Of a DNA stretch of 64,000 nt, positions 30,409-41,300 are shown one piece after another (within the stretch, counting starts at the first letter, position 1; every line of letters begins with the position of its first letter). The notes below the pieces were generated by a model, which was not told the origin of the DNA, searched no databases, and saw nothing but the letters and a program-made list of their open reading frames with translations. The position numbers and the translations under genes were made by a program. Source of the stretch: Acinetobacter haemolyticus (GTDB lineage Bacteria; Pseudomonadota; Gammaproteobacteria; Pseudomonadales; Moraxellaceae); the NCBI RefSeq assembly GCF_900406815.1, contig NZ_OVCN01000001.1, positions 62,001 to 126,000 on the forward strand, written 5' to 3'.

Positions 30409-30849
30409 ATGTCGAATGATAAATCGCGTGACGCATCGAGCGACGCGCCAATCCCTCAAAGAAATAACGCTGCAGAAATTGTAAGCTCAGGTTCTCCATT
30501 AGATGTTGTCTTATGGTTGATTGCATTGACTTTGCTGATTGGTTCAGCAATGGTAAATCAGCATTTACCTGCCTATTGGGCACCAGCAAATGATATTTGG
30601 GTGCGCATTGGGGTAATTTTGGCTTGTATCGCGGTCGCTTTAGGTTTATTATACGCCACCCATCAAGGTAAAGGCTTTGTGCGTTTATTGCTAGATGCGC
30701 GGATAGAACTACGTCGAGTGGCTTGGCCGACAAAACAAGAGACGATGACCACCTCGTGGCAAGTTCTTGTGGTTGTAATTGTAACAGCAATCGTATTGTG
30801 GTGTTTTGATTACGGGTTGGGCTGGTTTATTAAGTTAATTATCGGGTAA
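30409..30849 (+). CDS. secE: Preprotein translocase subunit SecE
   Basis: SecE clamps SecY in the protein-export channel. The 146-residue protein has three membrane helices (LDVVLWLIALTLLIGSAM; WVRIGVILACIAVALGLLYA; VLVVVIVTAIVLWCFDYGLGW) and the conserved hinge ARIELRRVAWPTKQETMTTSW. The hydrophilic N-terminus is polar and longer than average. It overlaps no gene and is followed 6 bases later by nusG. Confidence 0.96.
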   Translation: MSNDKSRDASSDAPIPQRNNAAEIVSSGSPLDVVLWLIALTLLIGSAMVNQHLPAYWAPANDIWVRIGVILACIAVALGLLYATHQGKGFVRLLLDARIELRRVAWPTKQETMTTSWQVLVVVIVTAIVLWCFDYGLGWFIKLIIG

Positions 30850-30855
30850 GGTGCG

Positions 30856-31389
30856 ATGAAGCGTTGGTATATTATTCATGCCTATTCAGGTTTTGAAAAG
30901 CAAGTGATGCGTTCGCTTAATGAACGTATTCAACGTAGCACGGTAGCTGATAGCTTTGGTGAGGTTCTTGTTCCTACTGAAGAAGTAGTTGAAATGAAGG
31001 ACGGTAAAAAGCGCAAGTCTGAGCGTAAATTCTTTCCTGGCTATGTGTTAGTCGAAATGGAAATGAATGATGATACTTGGCACATCGTGAAAGAGTGTCC
31101 AAAAGTTCTTGGTTTTATTGGTGGAACACCAGAAAAACCTGCGCCAATCACTCAGCGTGAAGCTGATGCGATTCTTGCTCGTGTACGTAATCTTGGTGAA
31201 GCACCTCGTCCTAAGACGATGTTTGAACCAGGTGAAGAATTGCTCGTTATTGATGGTCCGTTCACTGACTTTAAAGGGGTCGTGGAGGAAGTTCAATACG
31301 ATAAGTCACGTTTAACGTTGACAATTAATGTATTTAATCGACCTACTCAGGTTGAGCTGGAATTTCGCCAAGTCGAAAAAACAGTTTAA
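30856..31389 (+). CDS. nusG: Transcription termination/antitermination factor NusG
   Basis: NusG binds RNA polymerase, lowers pausing and works with Rho or ribosomes. The 177 residues show the NGN domain ([40 protein letters not shown]) and the C-terminal KOW domain ([23 protein letters not shown]). AAGGTG precedes the ATG. Cotranscribed with secE. Confidence 0.98.
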   Translation: MKRWYIIHAYSGFEKQVMRSLNERIQRSTVADSFGEVLVPTEEVVEMKDGKKRKSERKFFPGYVLVEMEMNDDTWHIVKECPKVLGFIGGTPEKPAPITQREADAILARVRNLGEAPRPKTMFEPGEELLVIDGPFTDFKGVVEEVQYDKSRLTLTINVFNRPTQVELEFRQVEKTV

Positions 31390-31408
31390 TTTGAACTGGT
31401 TGAGAAGC

Positions 31409-31499
31409 GCCCGATTTGATCGGGCATTGTTGTTCTAACACTTCGGTGTTGTTTAATTTTTGGGGAGCCTAGCGGCGCTTGTACCCAGAGGTAATTTTC
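31409..31499 (+). promoter_or_regulatory. rplK leader with two hairpins and likely L1-responsive site
   Basis: GCCCGAT / ATCGGGC (31409-31425) and AACAC-TTCG-GTGTT (31437-31450) followed by a T-rich stretch look like a partial terminator after nusG. The G-rich segment 31463-31494 before rplK resembles the L1 mRNA-binding region that in other bacteria controls rplKA translation. The L1 role is inferred. Confidence 0.5.
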
Positions 31500-31500
31500 A

Positions 31501-31929
31501 ATGGCTAAGAAGATTGACGGCTATATCAAGCTGCAAGTTCCAGCTGGTAAAGCAAATCCATCTCCACCAATTGGTCCTGCTTTAGGTCAACGTGGTGTAA
31601 ACATCATGGCATTCTGTAAAGAATTCAATGCTGCTACACAAAAACTTGAAGTTGGTTTGCCAATTCCTGTCGTGATCACTGTGTACAACGATAAGTCGTT
31701 CACATTCATCATGAAAACTCCACCTGCATCTATTCTTCTTAAGAAAGCTGCTGGTATTCAAAAGGGTTCTTCTGTACCAAACAAAACTAAAGTTGGTAAG
31801 TTGACTCGTGCTCAATTAGAAGAAATCGCGACTACTAAAGAACCAGACTTAACTGGTGCTGATTTAGACGCTCGTGTGCGTACCATCGCTGGTTCTGCAC
31901 GTTCTATGGGCTTGGAAGTGGAGCTATAA
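31501..31929 (+). CDS. rplK: 50S ribosomal protein L11
   Basis: 142 residues, full length. Recognised by [26 protein letters not shown] and the C-terminal RNA-binding part GTARSMG-type ending (here [12 protein letters not shown]). It forms the GTPase-associated centre with rRNA and binds near L10/L12. It lies 3 bases before rplA. Confidence 0.99.
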   Translation: MAKKIDGYIKLQVPAGKANPSPPIGPALGQRGVNIMAFCKEFNAATQKLEVGLPIPVVITVYNDKSFTFIMKTPPASILLKKAAGIQKGSSVPNKTKVGKLTRAQLEEIATTKEPDLTGADLDARVRTIAGSARSMGLEVEL

Positions 31930-31932
31930 GAC

Positions 31933-32628
31933 ATGGCAAAGTTAACTAAACGTCAAAAAGCCATTGCTGCTGCTGTAGAAGCAAACAAAGTTTACACTTT
32001 GGAAGAAGCAGTACAAGTTCTTAACAGCTTACCAGCTGCGAAGTTCAAAGAATCTTTAGATATCGCTGTAAACCTTGGCGTAGACCCACGTAAATCTGAT
32101 CAGGTTGTTCGTGGTGCGACAACTTTACCAGCAGGTACAGGTAAAACTGTACGTGTTGCAGTTTTTGCTCAAGGCGCTGCTGCTGAAGCTGCGAAAGAAG
32201 CAGGTGCTGACGTTGTTGGTTTTGATGACCTTGCTGAAAGCATTCAAGGTGGAAATCTTGACTTTGATGTCGTAATTGCTGCTCCAGATGCAATGCGCGT
32301 TGTTGGTAAGTTAGGTACTATTCTTGGTCCACGTGGCTTAATGCCAAACCCTAAAGTGGGTACAGTAACGCCTGACGTTGCTAACGCGGTTAAGAATGCG
32401 AAGTCTGGTCAAGCACGTTACCGTGTAGACAAAGCAGGTATCATCCACGCTGCAATCGGTCAGCTTGGTTTTAGCGAAGAAGCAGTACGTCAAAACGTTG
32501 AAACTTTAATTGCAGATTTAAAACGCTTAAAGCCTGCAACGTCTAAAGGTGTATACGTTAAAAAGATCACTTTGAGCTCAACTATGGGTCCTGGTTTGAT
32601 CGTTGACGTAAGCAACGTTTCTAAGTAA
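31933..32628 (+). CDS. rplA: 50S ribosomal protein L1
   Basis: 231 residues with the L1 signatures [46 protein letters not shown], and [11 protein letters not shown]1 forms the mobile stalk at the exit tRNA site and feeds back on its own operon. Cotranscribed with rplK. Confidence 0.99.
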   Translation: MAKLTKRQKAIAAAVEANKVYTLEEAVQVLNSLPAAKFKESLDIAVNLGVDPRKSDQVVRGATTLPAGTGKTVRVAVFAQGAAAEAAKEAGADVVGFDDLAESIQGGNLDFDVVIAAPDAMRVVGKLGTILGPRGLMPNPKVGTVTPDVANAVKNAKSGQARYRVDKAGIIHAAIGQLGFSEEAVRQNVETLIADLKRLKPATSKGVYVKKITLSSTMGPGLIVDVSNVSK

Positions 32629-32648
32629 TTAGACAGAATTTTAAAGCC

Positions 32649-32877
32649 TTAGACTTTTTCTTTGAAAAAGTCTAAGCAAACTTTGAATTGATAAATGAAT
32701 ATTTATCAGCGTCAAAGACCTCAGGCGAGAAATATTTTCGAATGTTTTTCTTAATCTTCCAGTCTGAGTAGACGCGGTGGTGTGATTTATTCCTCCTCCG
32801 CGTGTAAGTCTTAGTCAGACTTACGAATTGGGAGTGCATCTTTTGGGATGCATAAATCACCGTTAGGAGGTTTTACG
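32649..32877 (+). promoter_or_regulatory. rplJL leader with several hairpins (L10 autoregulation region)
   Basis: The 249 bases between rplA and rplJ have strong secondary structure: a 12-bp stem with a 3-base loop (32649-32675), a two-part stem CTTTGA...GATAAAT / ATTTATC...TCAAAG (32681-32717), GTAAGTCT / AGACTTAC (32804-32824), and TGCAT / ATGCA (32836-32852). In other bacteria L10-L12 binds such a leader to repress rplJ. TAGGAGG stands 8 bases before the ATG. The exact L10 site was not identified. Confidence 0.65.
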
Positions 32878-33384
32878 ATGGCTCTTCTTATCGAAGACAA
32901 AAAACAGATCGTTGCAGAAGTAAACGAAGTTGCTTCTAAAGCGTTCTCTGCCGTTGTTGCTGACTATCAAGGCTTAACTGTAGAGCAATTAACAACACTT
33001 CGTGTTGAAGCTCGTAAGTTAGGTGTTACTACACGTATCGTGCGTAACACTTTGGCTAAGCGTTCATTTGAAGGTACTCAATTTGATATCTTGAATGACG
33101 ACCTTGTTGGTCCAACAATTCTCGGTTTCTCTACTTCTGAAGATGACATGGGTGCTGCTGCACGCTTGTTCGAAGAATTTGCGAAAACTAATAAAGCATT
33201 TGAACTTAAAGCAGCTGCATTTGATGGCAAGCTTTATAAAGGTGCTGAAGTTAGCGTAATTGCAAACCTTCCGAACCAAGAGAAAGCGCTTACTATGCTT
33301 GCCTCTGTTCTTCAAGCTCCTATTTCGAAATTGGGTCGCCTCATTACAGCGCTCAAAGAGAAAAACGAGTCAGAAGCGGCTTAA
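32878..33384 (+). CDS. rplJ: 50S ribosomal protein L10
   Basis: 168 residues. L10 anchors L7/L12 dimers. Seen: EDKKQIVAEVNEVASKAFSAVVADYQGLTVEQLT, RIVRNTLAKR, and the C-terminal stalk-binding helix. The start is the ATG at 32878 after TAGGAGG; the frame is open from 32848 but lacks a ribosome site there. Confidence 0.98.
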   Translation: MALLIEDKKQIVAEVNEVASKAFSAVVADYQGLTVEQLTTLRVEARKLGVTTRIVRNTLAKRSFEGTQFDILNDDLVGPTILGFSTSEDDMGAAARLFEEFAKTNKAFELKAAAFDGKLYKGAEVSVIANLPNQEKALTMLASVLQAPISKLGRLITALKEKNESEAA

Positions 33385-33426
33385 TCCTATTTTCACACCA
33401 TTCAATATCCATTTGGAGTTATTCTC

Positions 33427-33798
33427 ATGGCTTTAACAAACGAAGAAATCTTAAACGCAGTTGCTGAAAAAACAGTTCTTGAACTTGTTGAATTAATTTC
33501 TGCTTTCGAAGAAAAATTTAACGTATCTGCTGCTGCTGTTGCTGTAGCTGCTGCTCCAGGTGCTGGTGCTGCTGCTGCTGAAGAACAAACTGAATTCAAC
33601 GTTGAGTTGACTTCTTTCGGTGCTAACAAAGTTGCTGTAATTAAAGCAGTTCGTGAAGCTACTGGCCTTGGTCTTAAAGAAGCTAAAGATCTTGTTGAAG
33701 GCGCTCCTGCTGTTCTTAAAGAAGGCGTTTCTAAAGAAGAAGGCGAAGAACTTAAGAAGAAGCTTGAAGAAGCTGGTGCTACAGTTACACTTAAGTAA
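33427..33798 (+). CDS. rplL: 50S ribosomal protein L7/L12
   Basis: 123 residues. N-terminal dimerisation helices, an Ala/Gly-rich hinge ([19 protein letters not shown]), and the C-terminal factor-binding domain (KTEFNVEL..., [27 protein letters not shown]). Multi-copy stalk protein that recruits translation factors. Confidence 0.99.
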   Translation: MALTNEEILNAVAEKTVLELVELISAFEEKFNVSAAAVAVAAAPGAGAAAAEEQTEFNVELTSFGANKVAVIKAVREATGLGLKEAKDLVEGAPAVLKEGVSKEEGEELKKKLEEAGATVTLK

Positions 33799-33806
33799 TG
33801 CTGTAG

Positions 33807-33835
33807 GGAGTCGATTTTTTGAAAATCGGCTCCAA
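33807..33835 (+). promoter_or_regulatory. Hairpin after rplL, possible RNase III site
   Basis: GGAGTCGATTTT and AAAATCGGCTCC form a nearly perfect 12-bp stem with a 3-base loop, followed by A's, so it is not a terminator. In E. coli an RNase III hairpin sits in the same spacer. Confidence 0.5.
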
Positions 33836-33840
33836 AAAAT

Positions 33841-33872
33841 GGCTGATGGCTCTTGGGTCATCAGCCTTTTTG
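33841..33872 (+). terminator. Partial terminator (attenuator) between rplL and rpoB
   Basis: GGCTGATG / CATCAGCC with a 10-base loop is followed by TTTTT. In E. coli the rplL-rpoB attenuator lets only some polymerases pass to rpoBC. Confidence 0.8.
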
Positions 33873-33920
33873 CGTTACAATAATCGGCTCGTTTTTTGTT
33901 AGTTTTGCGTTTTTGACGCA

Positions 33921-33926
33921 TATAAT
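33921..33926 (+). promoter_or_regulatory. Perfect TATAAT in the rplL-rpoB spacer (possible internal rpoBC promoter)
   Basis: A TATAAT lies 180 bases before rpoB. The best -35 is TTGTTA at 33896-33901 with a long 19-base spacer, so promoter activity is uncertain. Confidence 0.3.
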
Positions 33927-33947
33927 TAGAACAAACGGCTAAATATC

Positions 33948-33995
33948 AAACGCTTACCAATATTTTTTTGCTTATAAAAATATTGTTAAGCGTTT
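33948..33995 (+). promoter_or_regulatory. Long two-part hairpin in the rplL-rpoB spacer
   Basis: AAACGCTTA / TAAGCGTTT (33948-33956 with 33987-33995) encloses AATATTTTT / AAAAATATT (33959-33967 with 33976-33984), split by a 2-base internal loop; the terminal loop is 8 bases. It is not followed by T's. A double-strand RNase target or mRNA-stability element is possible. Confidence 0.55.
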
Positions 33996-34106
33996 TAATA
34001 CCACTAAAAATTGCAGCATTTGTAAACAGTGGTGGCCATATCGGCTTGCGTAATTCCTTCTAAGCCCGTTCTGCAGGCGGCTTAGTTTACTTTCCGAGGA
34101 CTCCAG

Positions 34107-37100
34107 ATGGCATACTCATATACCGAAAAGAAACGGATTCGTAAGAATTTTGGTAAATTGCCCCACGTAATGGAAGCACCGTACTTACTTTCGATTCAAG
34201 TCGATTCGTACCGTACTTTCTTACAAGGTGGCAAAACTCCAAAAAATCGCGAAGATATCGGTCTCCAAGCCGCATTTCGTTCAGTTTTTCCTATTGAAAG
34301 TTATTCTGGCAATGCTGCTTTAGAATTTGTTGAGTATAGTCTTGGTAAACCAGAGTTTGACGTACGTGAATGTATTTTACGTGGTTCAACTTATGCGGCA
34401 CCAATGCGCGTAAAAATTCGTTTGATCATTAAAGATCGCGAAACCAAATCAATTAAAGACGTTCGTGAACAAGAAGTTTACATGGGTGAAATGCCACTCA
34501 TGACCGATAACGGTACATTCGTTATTAACGGTACTGAGCGTGTAATCGTATCTCAATTACACCGTTCGCCAGGCGTATTCTTTGATCATGACAAGGGTAA
34601 GACCCACTCAAGCGGTAAAGTGTTGTATTCAGCACGTATTATCCCTTACCGTGGTTCATGGTTAGATTTCGAATTTGATGCTAAAGATTTAGTATTCGTA
34701 CGTATTGACCGTCGTCGTAAATTATTGGCGACTGTGATTTTACGTGCTTTAAATTATACCAATGAGCAAATCCTGAATTTGTTCTATGAAAAAGTACCTG
34801 TCTATTTAGATATGGGCAGCTATCAAATTGATCTCGTTCCAGATCGCCTACGTGGTGAGATGGCGCAATTTGATATCTTAGATAACGATGGCAAAGCGAT
34901 TGTTGAACAAGGCAAACGTATTAATGCACGTCACGTACGTCAAATGGAAGCAGCGAACTTAGCGAAGCTTTCAGTACCTGATGAATACTTGTATGAGCGT
35001 ATTACAGCTGAAGATATCACATTGAAAGATGGTGATGTGATTCCTGCAAATACGGTGCTTAGCCATGAAGTGATGGTGAAAATCGCTGAAGGCGGCGTGA
35101 AACAGTTTAATATTCTGTTCACCAACGATATCGATCGTGGTCCTTTCGTTGCGGATACTTTACGTGCAGATACAACAACAGGTCGTGAAGAAGCACTTGT
35201 TGAAATCTATAAAGTCATGCGTCCAGGTGAGCCGCCAACGAAAGAAGCTGCTGAAAACTTATTTAATAACTTGTTCTTCTCTTCTGAGCGTTATGACCTG
35301 TCTCCAGTGGGTCGTATGAAGTTCAACCGTCGTTTGGGTCGTCCATACGAAGTGGGTACTGATCAGAAGTCTCGTGAAGTTGAAGGTATTTTATCACACG
35401 ACGATATCATTGATGTACTTCGTACATTGGTGGAAATCCGTAACGGTAAAGGTGAAGTCGATGATATCGATCACTTAGGTAACCGTCGTGTACGTTCTGT
35501 TGGCGAAATGACAGAAAACCAATTCCGTGTTGGTTTAGTGCGTGTTGAACGTGCTGTTAAAGAGCGCTTGAGCCAGGCAGAAACAGATAACTTGTCTCCG
35601 CAAGATTTAATCAACGCAAAACCAGTTGCTGCTGCGATCAAAGAATTCTTTGGTTCAAGCCAATTATCTCAGTTCATGGACCAAAACAACCCATTATCTG
35701 AGATTACACACAAACGTCGTGTGTCTGCACTTGGTCCTGGTGGTTTGACGCGTGAGCGTGCGGGCTTCGAAGTACGTGACGTACACCAAACTCACTATGG
35801 TCGTGTTTGTCCGATTGAAACGCCTGAAGGTCCAAACATTGGTTTGATCAACTCGCTTTCTGTGTATGCAAAAGCGAACGACTTCGGTTTCTTGGAAACA
35901 CCGTATCGTAAAGTTGTAGATGGCCGTGTAACAGATGACGTTGAATACTTATCTGCAATTGAAGAAGTAGGGACTGTCATTGCACAAGCCGACTCTGCAG
36001 TTGATAAAGATGGTAATTTAACTGAAGAAATGGTTTCTGTGCGTCATCAAGGTGAATTCGTACGTATGTCGCCTGAACGCGTAACGCATATGGACGTTTC
36101 TGCACAGCAGGTAGTATCAGTTGCGGCATCATTGATTCCATTCCTTGAACACGATGATGCGAACCGTGCATTGATGGGTTCGAACATGCAACGTCAGGCT
36201 GTTCCTACATTACGTGCTGACAAGCCGCTTGTTGGTACAGGTATGGAAGCGAACGTAGCGCGCGACTCGGGTGTGTGTGTGATCGCAAACCGTGGTGGTG
36301 CGATTGAGTATGTAGATGCATCTCGTATCGTTATTCGTGTCAACGAAGATGAAATGATTGCGGGTGAAGCAGGTGTAGATATCTATAACCTGATCAAATA
36401 TACACGTTCAAACCAAAACACATGTATTAACCAGAATGTCATCGTGAACTTGGGCGACAAAGTTGCTCGTGGTGATATCTTGGCTGACGGTCCTTCGACT
36501 GACATGGGTGAACTTGCGCTGGGTCAAAACATGCGCGTCGCGTTCATGACATGGAACGGTTATAACTATGAAGACTCGATTTTACTTTCTGAGCGTGTTC
36601 TTCAAGAAGATCGTTTAACGTCGATTCACATTCAAGAATTGTCATGTGTAGCACGTGATACTAAGTTAGGTGCAGAAGAAATTACTGCCGATATTCCTAA
36701 CGTTGGTGAAGCTGCACTGTCTAAATTGGATGAGTCAGGTATTGTTTATATCGGTGCTGAAGTGACTGCGGGTGATATCCTAGTTGGTAAGGTAACGCCT
36801 AAAGGTGAAACTCAGTTAACACCTGAAGAAAAATTACTTCGCGCAATCTTTGGAGAAAAAGCGGCAGACGTAAAAGATTCATCTTTGCGTGTTCCGTCTG
36901 GTACCAAAGGTACAGTGATTGACGTTCAAGTCTTCACACGTGATGGTTTAGAAAAGGACGAGCGTGCTCAAGCAATTGAGAAAGCTCAACTTGATGCCTA
37001 CCGTAAAGACTTGAAAGAAGAATACAAAATCTTCGAAGAAGCAGCACGTGAACGTATTGTTCGCTTGTTGAAAGGTCAAGAGTCAAATGGTGGCGGTACA

Positions 37101-38195
37101 ACCAAGCGCGGCGATAAACTCTCAGAAGATGTATTGTCTGGTTTAGAGCTTGTTGATTTACTTGAAATCCAACCAGCTGATGAAGCGATTGCTGAACGTT
37201 TAACGCAAATTCAAGTGTTCTTGAAAGAGAAGAGCATCGAAATCGATGAGAAATTTGCAGAGAAGAAGCGTAAGCTTTCTACAGGTGATGAATTAACAAC
37301 GGGTGTATTAAAAGTTGTTAAGGTTTACCTTGCGGTTAAGCGTCGTATTCAGCCTGGTGATAAGATGGCGGGTCGTCACGGTAACAAGGGTGTGGTATCA
37401 AACATCTTACCTGTAGAAGACATGCCGCATGATATTCACGGTGTGCCAGTTGATATCGTATTGAACCCATTGGGTGTACCATCACGTATGAACGTGGGTC
37501 AGATTCTTGAAACTCACTTGGGTATGGCGGCAAAAGGTCTGGGTGAGCAAATTGATAAGATGCTCCAACAGCAACGTACGATTGCTGAATTGCGTGCGTT
37601 CCTCGACAAGATTTACAACAAAGTTGGTGGCGAACAAGAAGATCTTGATAGCTTAACCGACGAAGAAGTTTTAAAACTTGCAGGTAACCTGCGTGCAGGT
37701 GTGCCTTTGGCGACACCAGTATTTGATGGTGCTGAAGAAAGTCAAATTAAAGAGTTACTTGAGCTTGCTGAATTGCCACGTACTGGTCAAACCGTATTGT
37801 TTGATGGTCGTACTGGTGAACAGTTTGATCGTCCTGTAACTGTCGGTTATATGTACATGCTCAAATTGAACCACTTGGTTGATGACAAGATGCATGCGCG
37901 TTCAACTGGTTCTTACTCACTAGTGACACAACAGCCGCTTGGTGGTAAAGCACAATTCGGTGGTCAGCGTTTCGGTGAGATGGAAGTATGGGCACTTGAA
38001 GCATACGGTGCAGCATATACGCTTCAAGAAATGCTTACTGTGAAGTCGGATGACGTTGAAGGTCGTACACGCATCTATAAGAATATTGTAGATGGTAACC
38101 ATTATATGGATCCGGGTATGCCTGAATCGTTCAACGTATTGACCAAAGAGATCCGTTCTTTAGGTATCAACATTGAACTGAAAAATGGTGACTAA
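34107..38195 (+). CDS. rpoB: RNA polymerase beta subunit
   Basis: 1362 residues, close to the usual 1342-1360. Seen: [19 protein letters not shown], the rifampicin-pocket region with [22 protein letters not shown] (wild-type-looking D, S and H positions), [19 protein letters not shown], and the C-terminal [24 protein letters not shown]. It forms much of the active centre. The ATG at 34107 follows CCGAGGA. The sequence shows no common rifampicin-resistance change in that loop. Confidence 0.99.
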   Translation: MAYSYTEKKRIRKNFGKLPHVMEAPYLLSIQVDSYRTFLQGGKTPKNREDIGLQAAFRSVFPIESYSGNAALEFVEYSLGKPEFDVRECILRGSTYAAPMRVKIRLIIKDRETKSIKDVREQEVYMGEMPLMTDNGTFVINGTERVIVSQLHRSPGVFFDHDKGKTHSSGKVLYSARIIPYRGSWLDFEFDAKDLVFVRIDRRRKLLATVILRALNYTNEQILNLFYEKVPVYLDMGSYQIDLVPDRLRGEMAQFDILDNDGKAIVEQGKRINARHVRQMEAANLAKLSVPDEYLYERITAEDITLKDGDVIPANTVLSHEVMVKIAEGGVKQFNILFTNDIDRGPFVADTLRADTTTGREEALVEIYKVMRPGEPPTKEAAENLFNNLFFSSERYDLSPVGRMKFNRRLGRPYEVGTDQKSREVEGILSHDDIIDVLRTLVEIRNGKGEVDDIDHLGNRRVRSVGEMTENQFRVGLVRVERAVKERLSQAETDNLSPQDLINAKPVAAAIKEFFGSSQLSQFMDQNNPLSEITHKRRVSALGPGGLTRERAGFEVRDVHQTHYGRVCPIETPEGPNIGLINSLSVYAKANDFGFLETPYRKVVDGRVTDDVEYLSAIEEVGTVIAQADSAVDKDGNLTEEMVSVRHQGEFVRMSPERVTHMDVSAQQVVSVAASLIPFLEHDDANRALMGSNMQRQAVPTLRADKPLVGTGMEANVARDSGVCVIANRGGAIEYVDASRIVIRVNEDEMIAGEAGVDIYNLIKYTRSNQNTCINQNVIVNLGDKVARGDILADGPSTDMGELALGQNMRVAFMTWNGYNYEDSILLSERVLQEDRLTSIHIQELSCVARDTKLGAEEITADIPNVGEAALSKLDESGIVYIGAEVTAGDILVGKVTPKGETQLTPEEKLLRAIFGEKAADVKDSSLRVPSGTKGTVIDVQVFTRDGLEKDERAQAIEKAQLDAYRKDLKEEYKIFEEAARERIVRLLKGQESNGGGTTKRGDKLSEDVLSGLELVDLLEIQPADEAIAERLTQIQVFLKEKSIEIDEKFAEKKRKLSTGDELTTGVLKVVKVYLAVKRRIQPGDKMAGRHGNKGVVSNILPVEDMPHDIHGVPVDIVLNPLGVPSRMNVGQILETHLGMAAKGLGEQIDKMLQQQRTIAELRAFLDKIYNKVGGEQEDLDSLTDEEVLKLAGNLRAGVPLATPVFDGAEESQIKELLELAELPRTGQTVLFDGRTGEQFDRPVTVGYMYMLKLNHLVDDKMHARSTGSYSLVTQQPLGGKAQFGGQRFGEMEVWALEAYGAAYTLQEMLTVKSDDVEGRTRIYKNIVDGNHYMDPGMPESFNVLTKEIRSLGINIELKNGD

Positions 38196-38203
38196 TTAGC
38201 CAT

Positions 38204-38299
38204 TAATCCCCCCTCAACCCCCTTTATGAAAGGGGGAGTTCCCACTCGAAAGAGTAGGGGCTTCCCTCCTTAGAAAAAGGAGGGACTGAGGGAGGATTA
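38204..38299. repeat. GC-rich palindromic element between rpoB and rpoC
   Basis: A 96-base unit with near-identical inverted ends: TAATCCCCCCTCA (38204-38216) and TGAGGGAGGATTA (38287-38299). Inside are hairpins CCCCCTTT-ATG-AAAGGGGG, ACTC-GAAA-GAGT and TCCCTCCTT-AGAA-AAGGAGGGA. Its base composition stands out sharply from the genes. It makes the rpoB-rpoC spacer 172 bases long. Looks like a small mobile or amplified intergenic repeat. Confidence 0.7.
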
Positions 38300-38367
38300 T
38301 TCAGTTAAAAAACAATATTTGTGACCCAGTTGAGTGAGTGTAGCTCCTCGACACACGGAGAAAAAAA

Positions 38368-41300
38368 TTGAAAGACTTGCTCGATATCATGCGTAAGAAA
38401 ACGGATTCAGAAGGTCATGCACCCGTTGAATTTGACCGTATCCGTATTGGTCTTGCGTCGCCAGAGATGATTAAGTCATGGTCTCACGGTGAAGTTAAAA
38501 AGCCTGAAACCATTAACTACCGTACTTTTAAACCTGAACGTGACGGTTTGTTCTGTGCCAAAATTTTTGGTCCAGTAAAAGATTACGAATGCTTGTGTGG
38601 TAAATACAAGCGTATGAAATACAAAGGCGTCATTTGTGAAAAATGTGGCGTTGAAGTTACAACAGCAAAAGTTCGTCGTGAGCGTATGGGTCATATTGAC
38701 CTTGCATCACCAGTTGCACATATTTGGTTCTTGAAATCATTACCGAGCCGTATCGGTTTACTTCTTGATATGACATTACGTGATATCGAGCGTGTATTGT
38801 ATTTCGAATCTTATGTTGTTACTGATCCTGGTATGACTCCGTTTGAAAAGTATCAACTTTTAACAGACGAAGAATACTACAATGCACTTGAAGAACACGG
38901 TGATGAATTCACTGCGAAAATGGGTGCAGAAGCAGTTCAGGATTTATTAAAAGATATCGATCTTGAAGCTGAGATTGCTCGTTTACGTGAAGAAATTCCG
39001 CAAACAACTTCTGAGACGAAACTTAAAAAAGCGTCTAAGCGTTTGAAGTTGATGGAAGCATTCAAAGATTCGAACAATAAGCCTGAATGGATGGTGATGA
39101 ACGTACTTCCTGTACTTCCACCAGACTTACGTCCGCTTGTACCACTTGAAGGTGGTCGTTTCGCGACTTCAGACTTGAACGATTTATATCGTCGTGTGAT
39201 CAACCGTAACAACCGATTGAAGCGCCTTCTTGACCTTGCTGCGCCAGACATTATCGTACGTAACGAAAAACGTATGTTACAAGAGTCTGTTGATGCGTTG
39301 CTTGATAATGGTCGTCGTGGTCGTGCGATTACAGGTTCGAACAAACGTCCATTGAAATCTTTGGCAGATATGATCAAAGGTAAACAAGGTCGTTTCCGTC
39401 AAAACTTGTTAGGTAAGCGTGTTGACTATTCTGGTCGTTCGGTCATTACTGTAGGTCCTACTTTACGTCTGCATCAATGTGGTCTTCCGAAGAAGATGGC
39501 ACTTGAATTATTCAAGCCATTTATTTTCGCGAAATTACAAGCTTCAGGTCAGGCGACTACCATTAAAGCTGCGAAGAAAATGGTTGAGCGTGAGACGCCA
39601 GAAGTTTGGGACGTTCTTGCTTCCGTGATTCGTCAACATCCAGTGATGTTGAACCGTGCGCCAACACTTCACCGTTTGGGTCTTCAAGCGTTTGAACCTA
39701 TTCTGATCGAAGGTAAGGCGATCCGTCTTCACCCACTCGTATGTGCTGCGTTTAACGCTGACTTCGATGGTGACCAAATGGCGGTACACGTTCCATTGAC
39801 ACTTGAAGCACAGCTAGAAGCGCGTGCGTTGATGATGTCAACAAACAACATCTTGTCACCAGCCAACGGTGAGCCAATCATCGTTCCTTCTCAGGACGTA
39901 GTCTTGGGTCTTTACTACATCACGCGTGATGCGGTAAATGCCAAAGGTGAAGGCATGGTGTTTGCTGATACTCACGAAGTGAACCGTGCGTTGGCGACTG
40001 GTAAGGTTGCGATCCATGCACGTGTTAAAGTACGTGTACACCAAACTGTAATTGATGAAAATGGTGAGCGTGAACAACAAACGATTATTGTTGATACGAC
40101 ACCTGGTCGTTGCTTGTTGTGGGAAGTTGTTCCACAAGGTTTAAGCTTTGATATGATCAACCTTGAGATGACCAAGAAAAACATCTCGAAGTTAATCAAC
40201 TCTTGCTACCGTAAGCTTGGTTTGAAAGACACTGTTATCTTCGCTGACCAATTGATGTATTTGGGCTTCCGTCAAGCGACGCGCTCAGGTGTATCTGTTG
40301 GTATGGAAGACATGTTAATTCCACCAACCAAGCAAACGATTATCGATAAAGCTGAAACCGAAGTTCGTGAAATTGAACAACAGTTTGAGCAAGGTTTCGT
40401 AACCGCAGGTGAGCGATATAACAAAGTGGTCGATATTTGGGCACGTACCAATGACCAAGTTGCTAAAGCGATGATGGATAACTTGTCTTATACACTTGTT
40501 AAAAACAAGCAAGGTGAAGATGAGAAGCAGAAATCATTCAACAGTATCTACATGATGTCTGACTCAGGTGCCCGTGGTTCGGCAGCTCAGATTCGTCAGC
40601 TTGCAGGTATGCGTGGTTTGATGGCGAAACCAGACGGTTCGATTATTGAAACCCCAATTAAAGCAAACTTCCGTGAAGGTTTGACAGTACTTCAGTACTT
40701 CATCTCGACACACGGTGCACGTAAAGGTTTGGCCGATACGGCATTGAAAACAGCAAACTCTGGTTACTTGACTCGTCGTCTTGTAGACGTAGCGCAAGAC
40801 TTGGTAATTACTGAACCTGACTGTGGTACAGCCGGTGGTTTAGTGATGACTCCGTTCATTCAGGGTGGTGATGTCATTGAGCCATTACGTGACCGTGTAT
40901 TAGGTCGTGTAACAGCTGAAGATGTACGTCGTGCTTCTGATGATGAAGTGGTATTACCTCGTGGTACGCTCATTGACGAGAAAATCGCTGCTCAGCTTGA
41001 AGAAGCGGGTGTCGATGAAGTTAAAGTACGTTCTGTAATCGCTTGTGAATCTACATTCGGTGTGTGTGCACGTTGTTATGGTCGTGACCTAGCACGTGGT
41101 CACTTGGTGAATCCAGGTGAATCAGTCGGTGTAATGGCTGCTCAGTCAATTGGTGAACCTGGTACACAGTTAACGATGCGTACCTTCCACGTTGGTGGTG
41201 CTGCGAGCCGAACTTCTGCTGCGAACAGCGTTCAAGTACGTAACAAAGGTACTGTACGTTTCCACAATGTGAAAACTGTACAACATGCCAAAGGTCACTT

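Noticed and set aside
30268..30459. Minus-strand ORF with EGLEPPTFGFGDRRSTN ending
   Set aside because: Antisense translation of tRNA-Trp, a common annotation artefact.
35660..35740. Rifampicin-resistance change in rpoB
   Set aside because: The loop reads [22 protein letters not shown], with the wild-type residues at the usual resistance positions.
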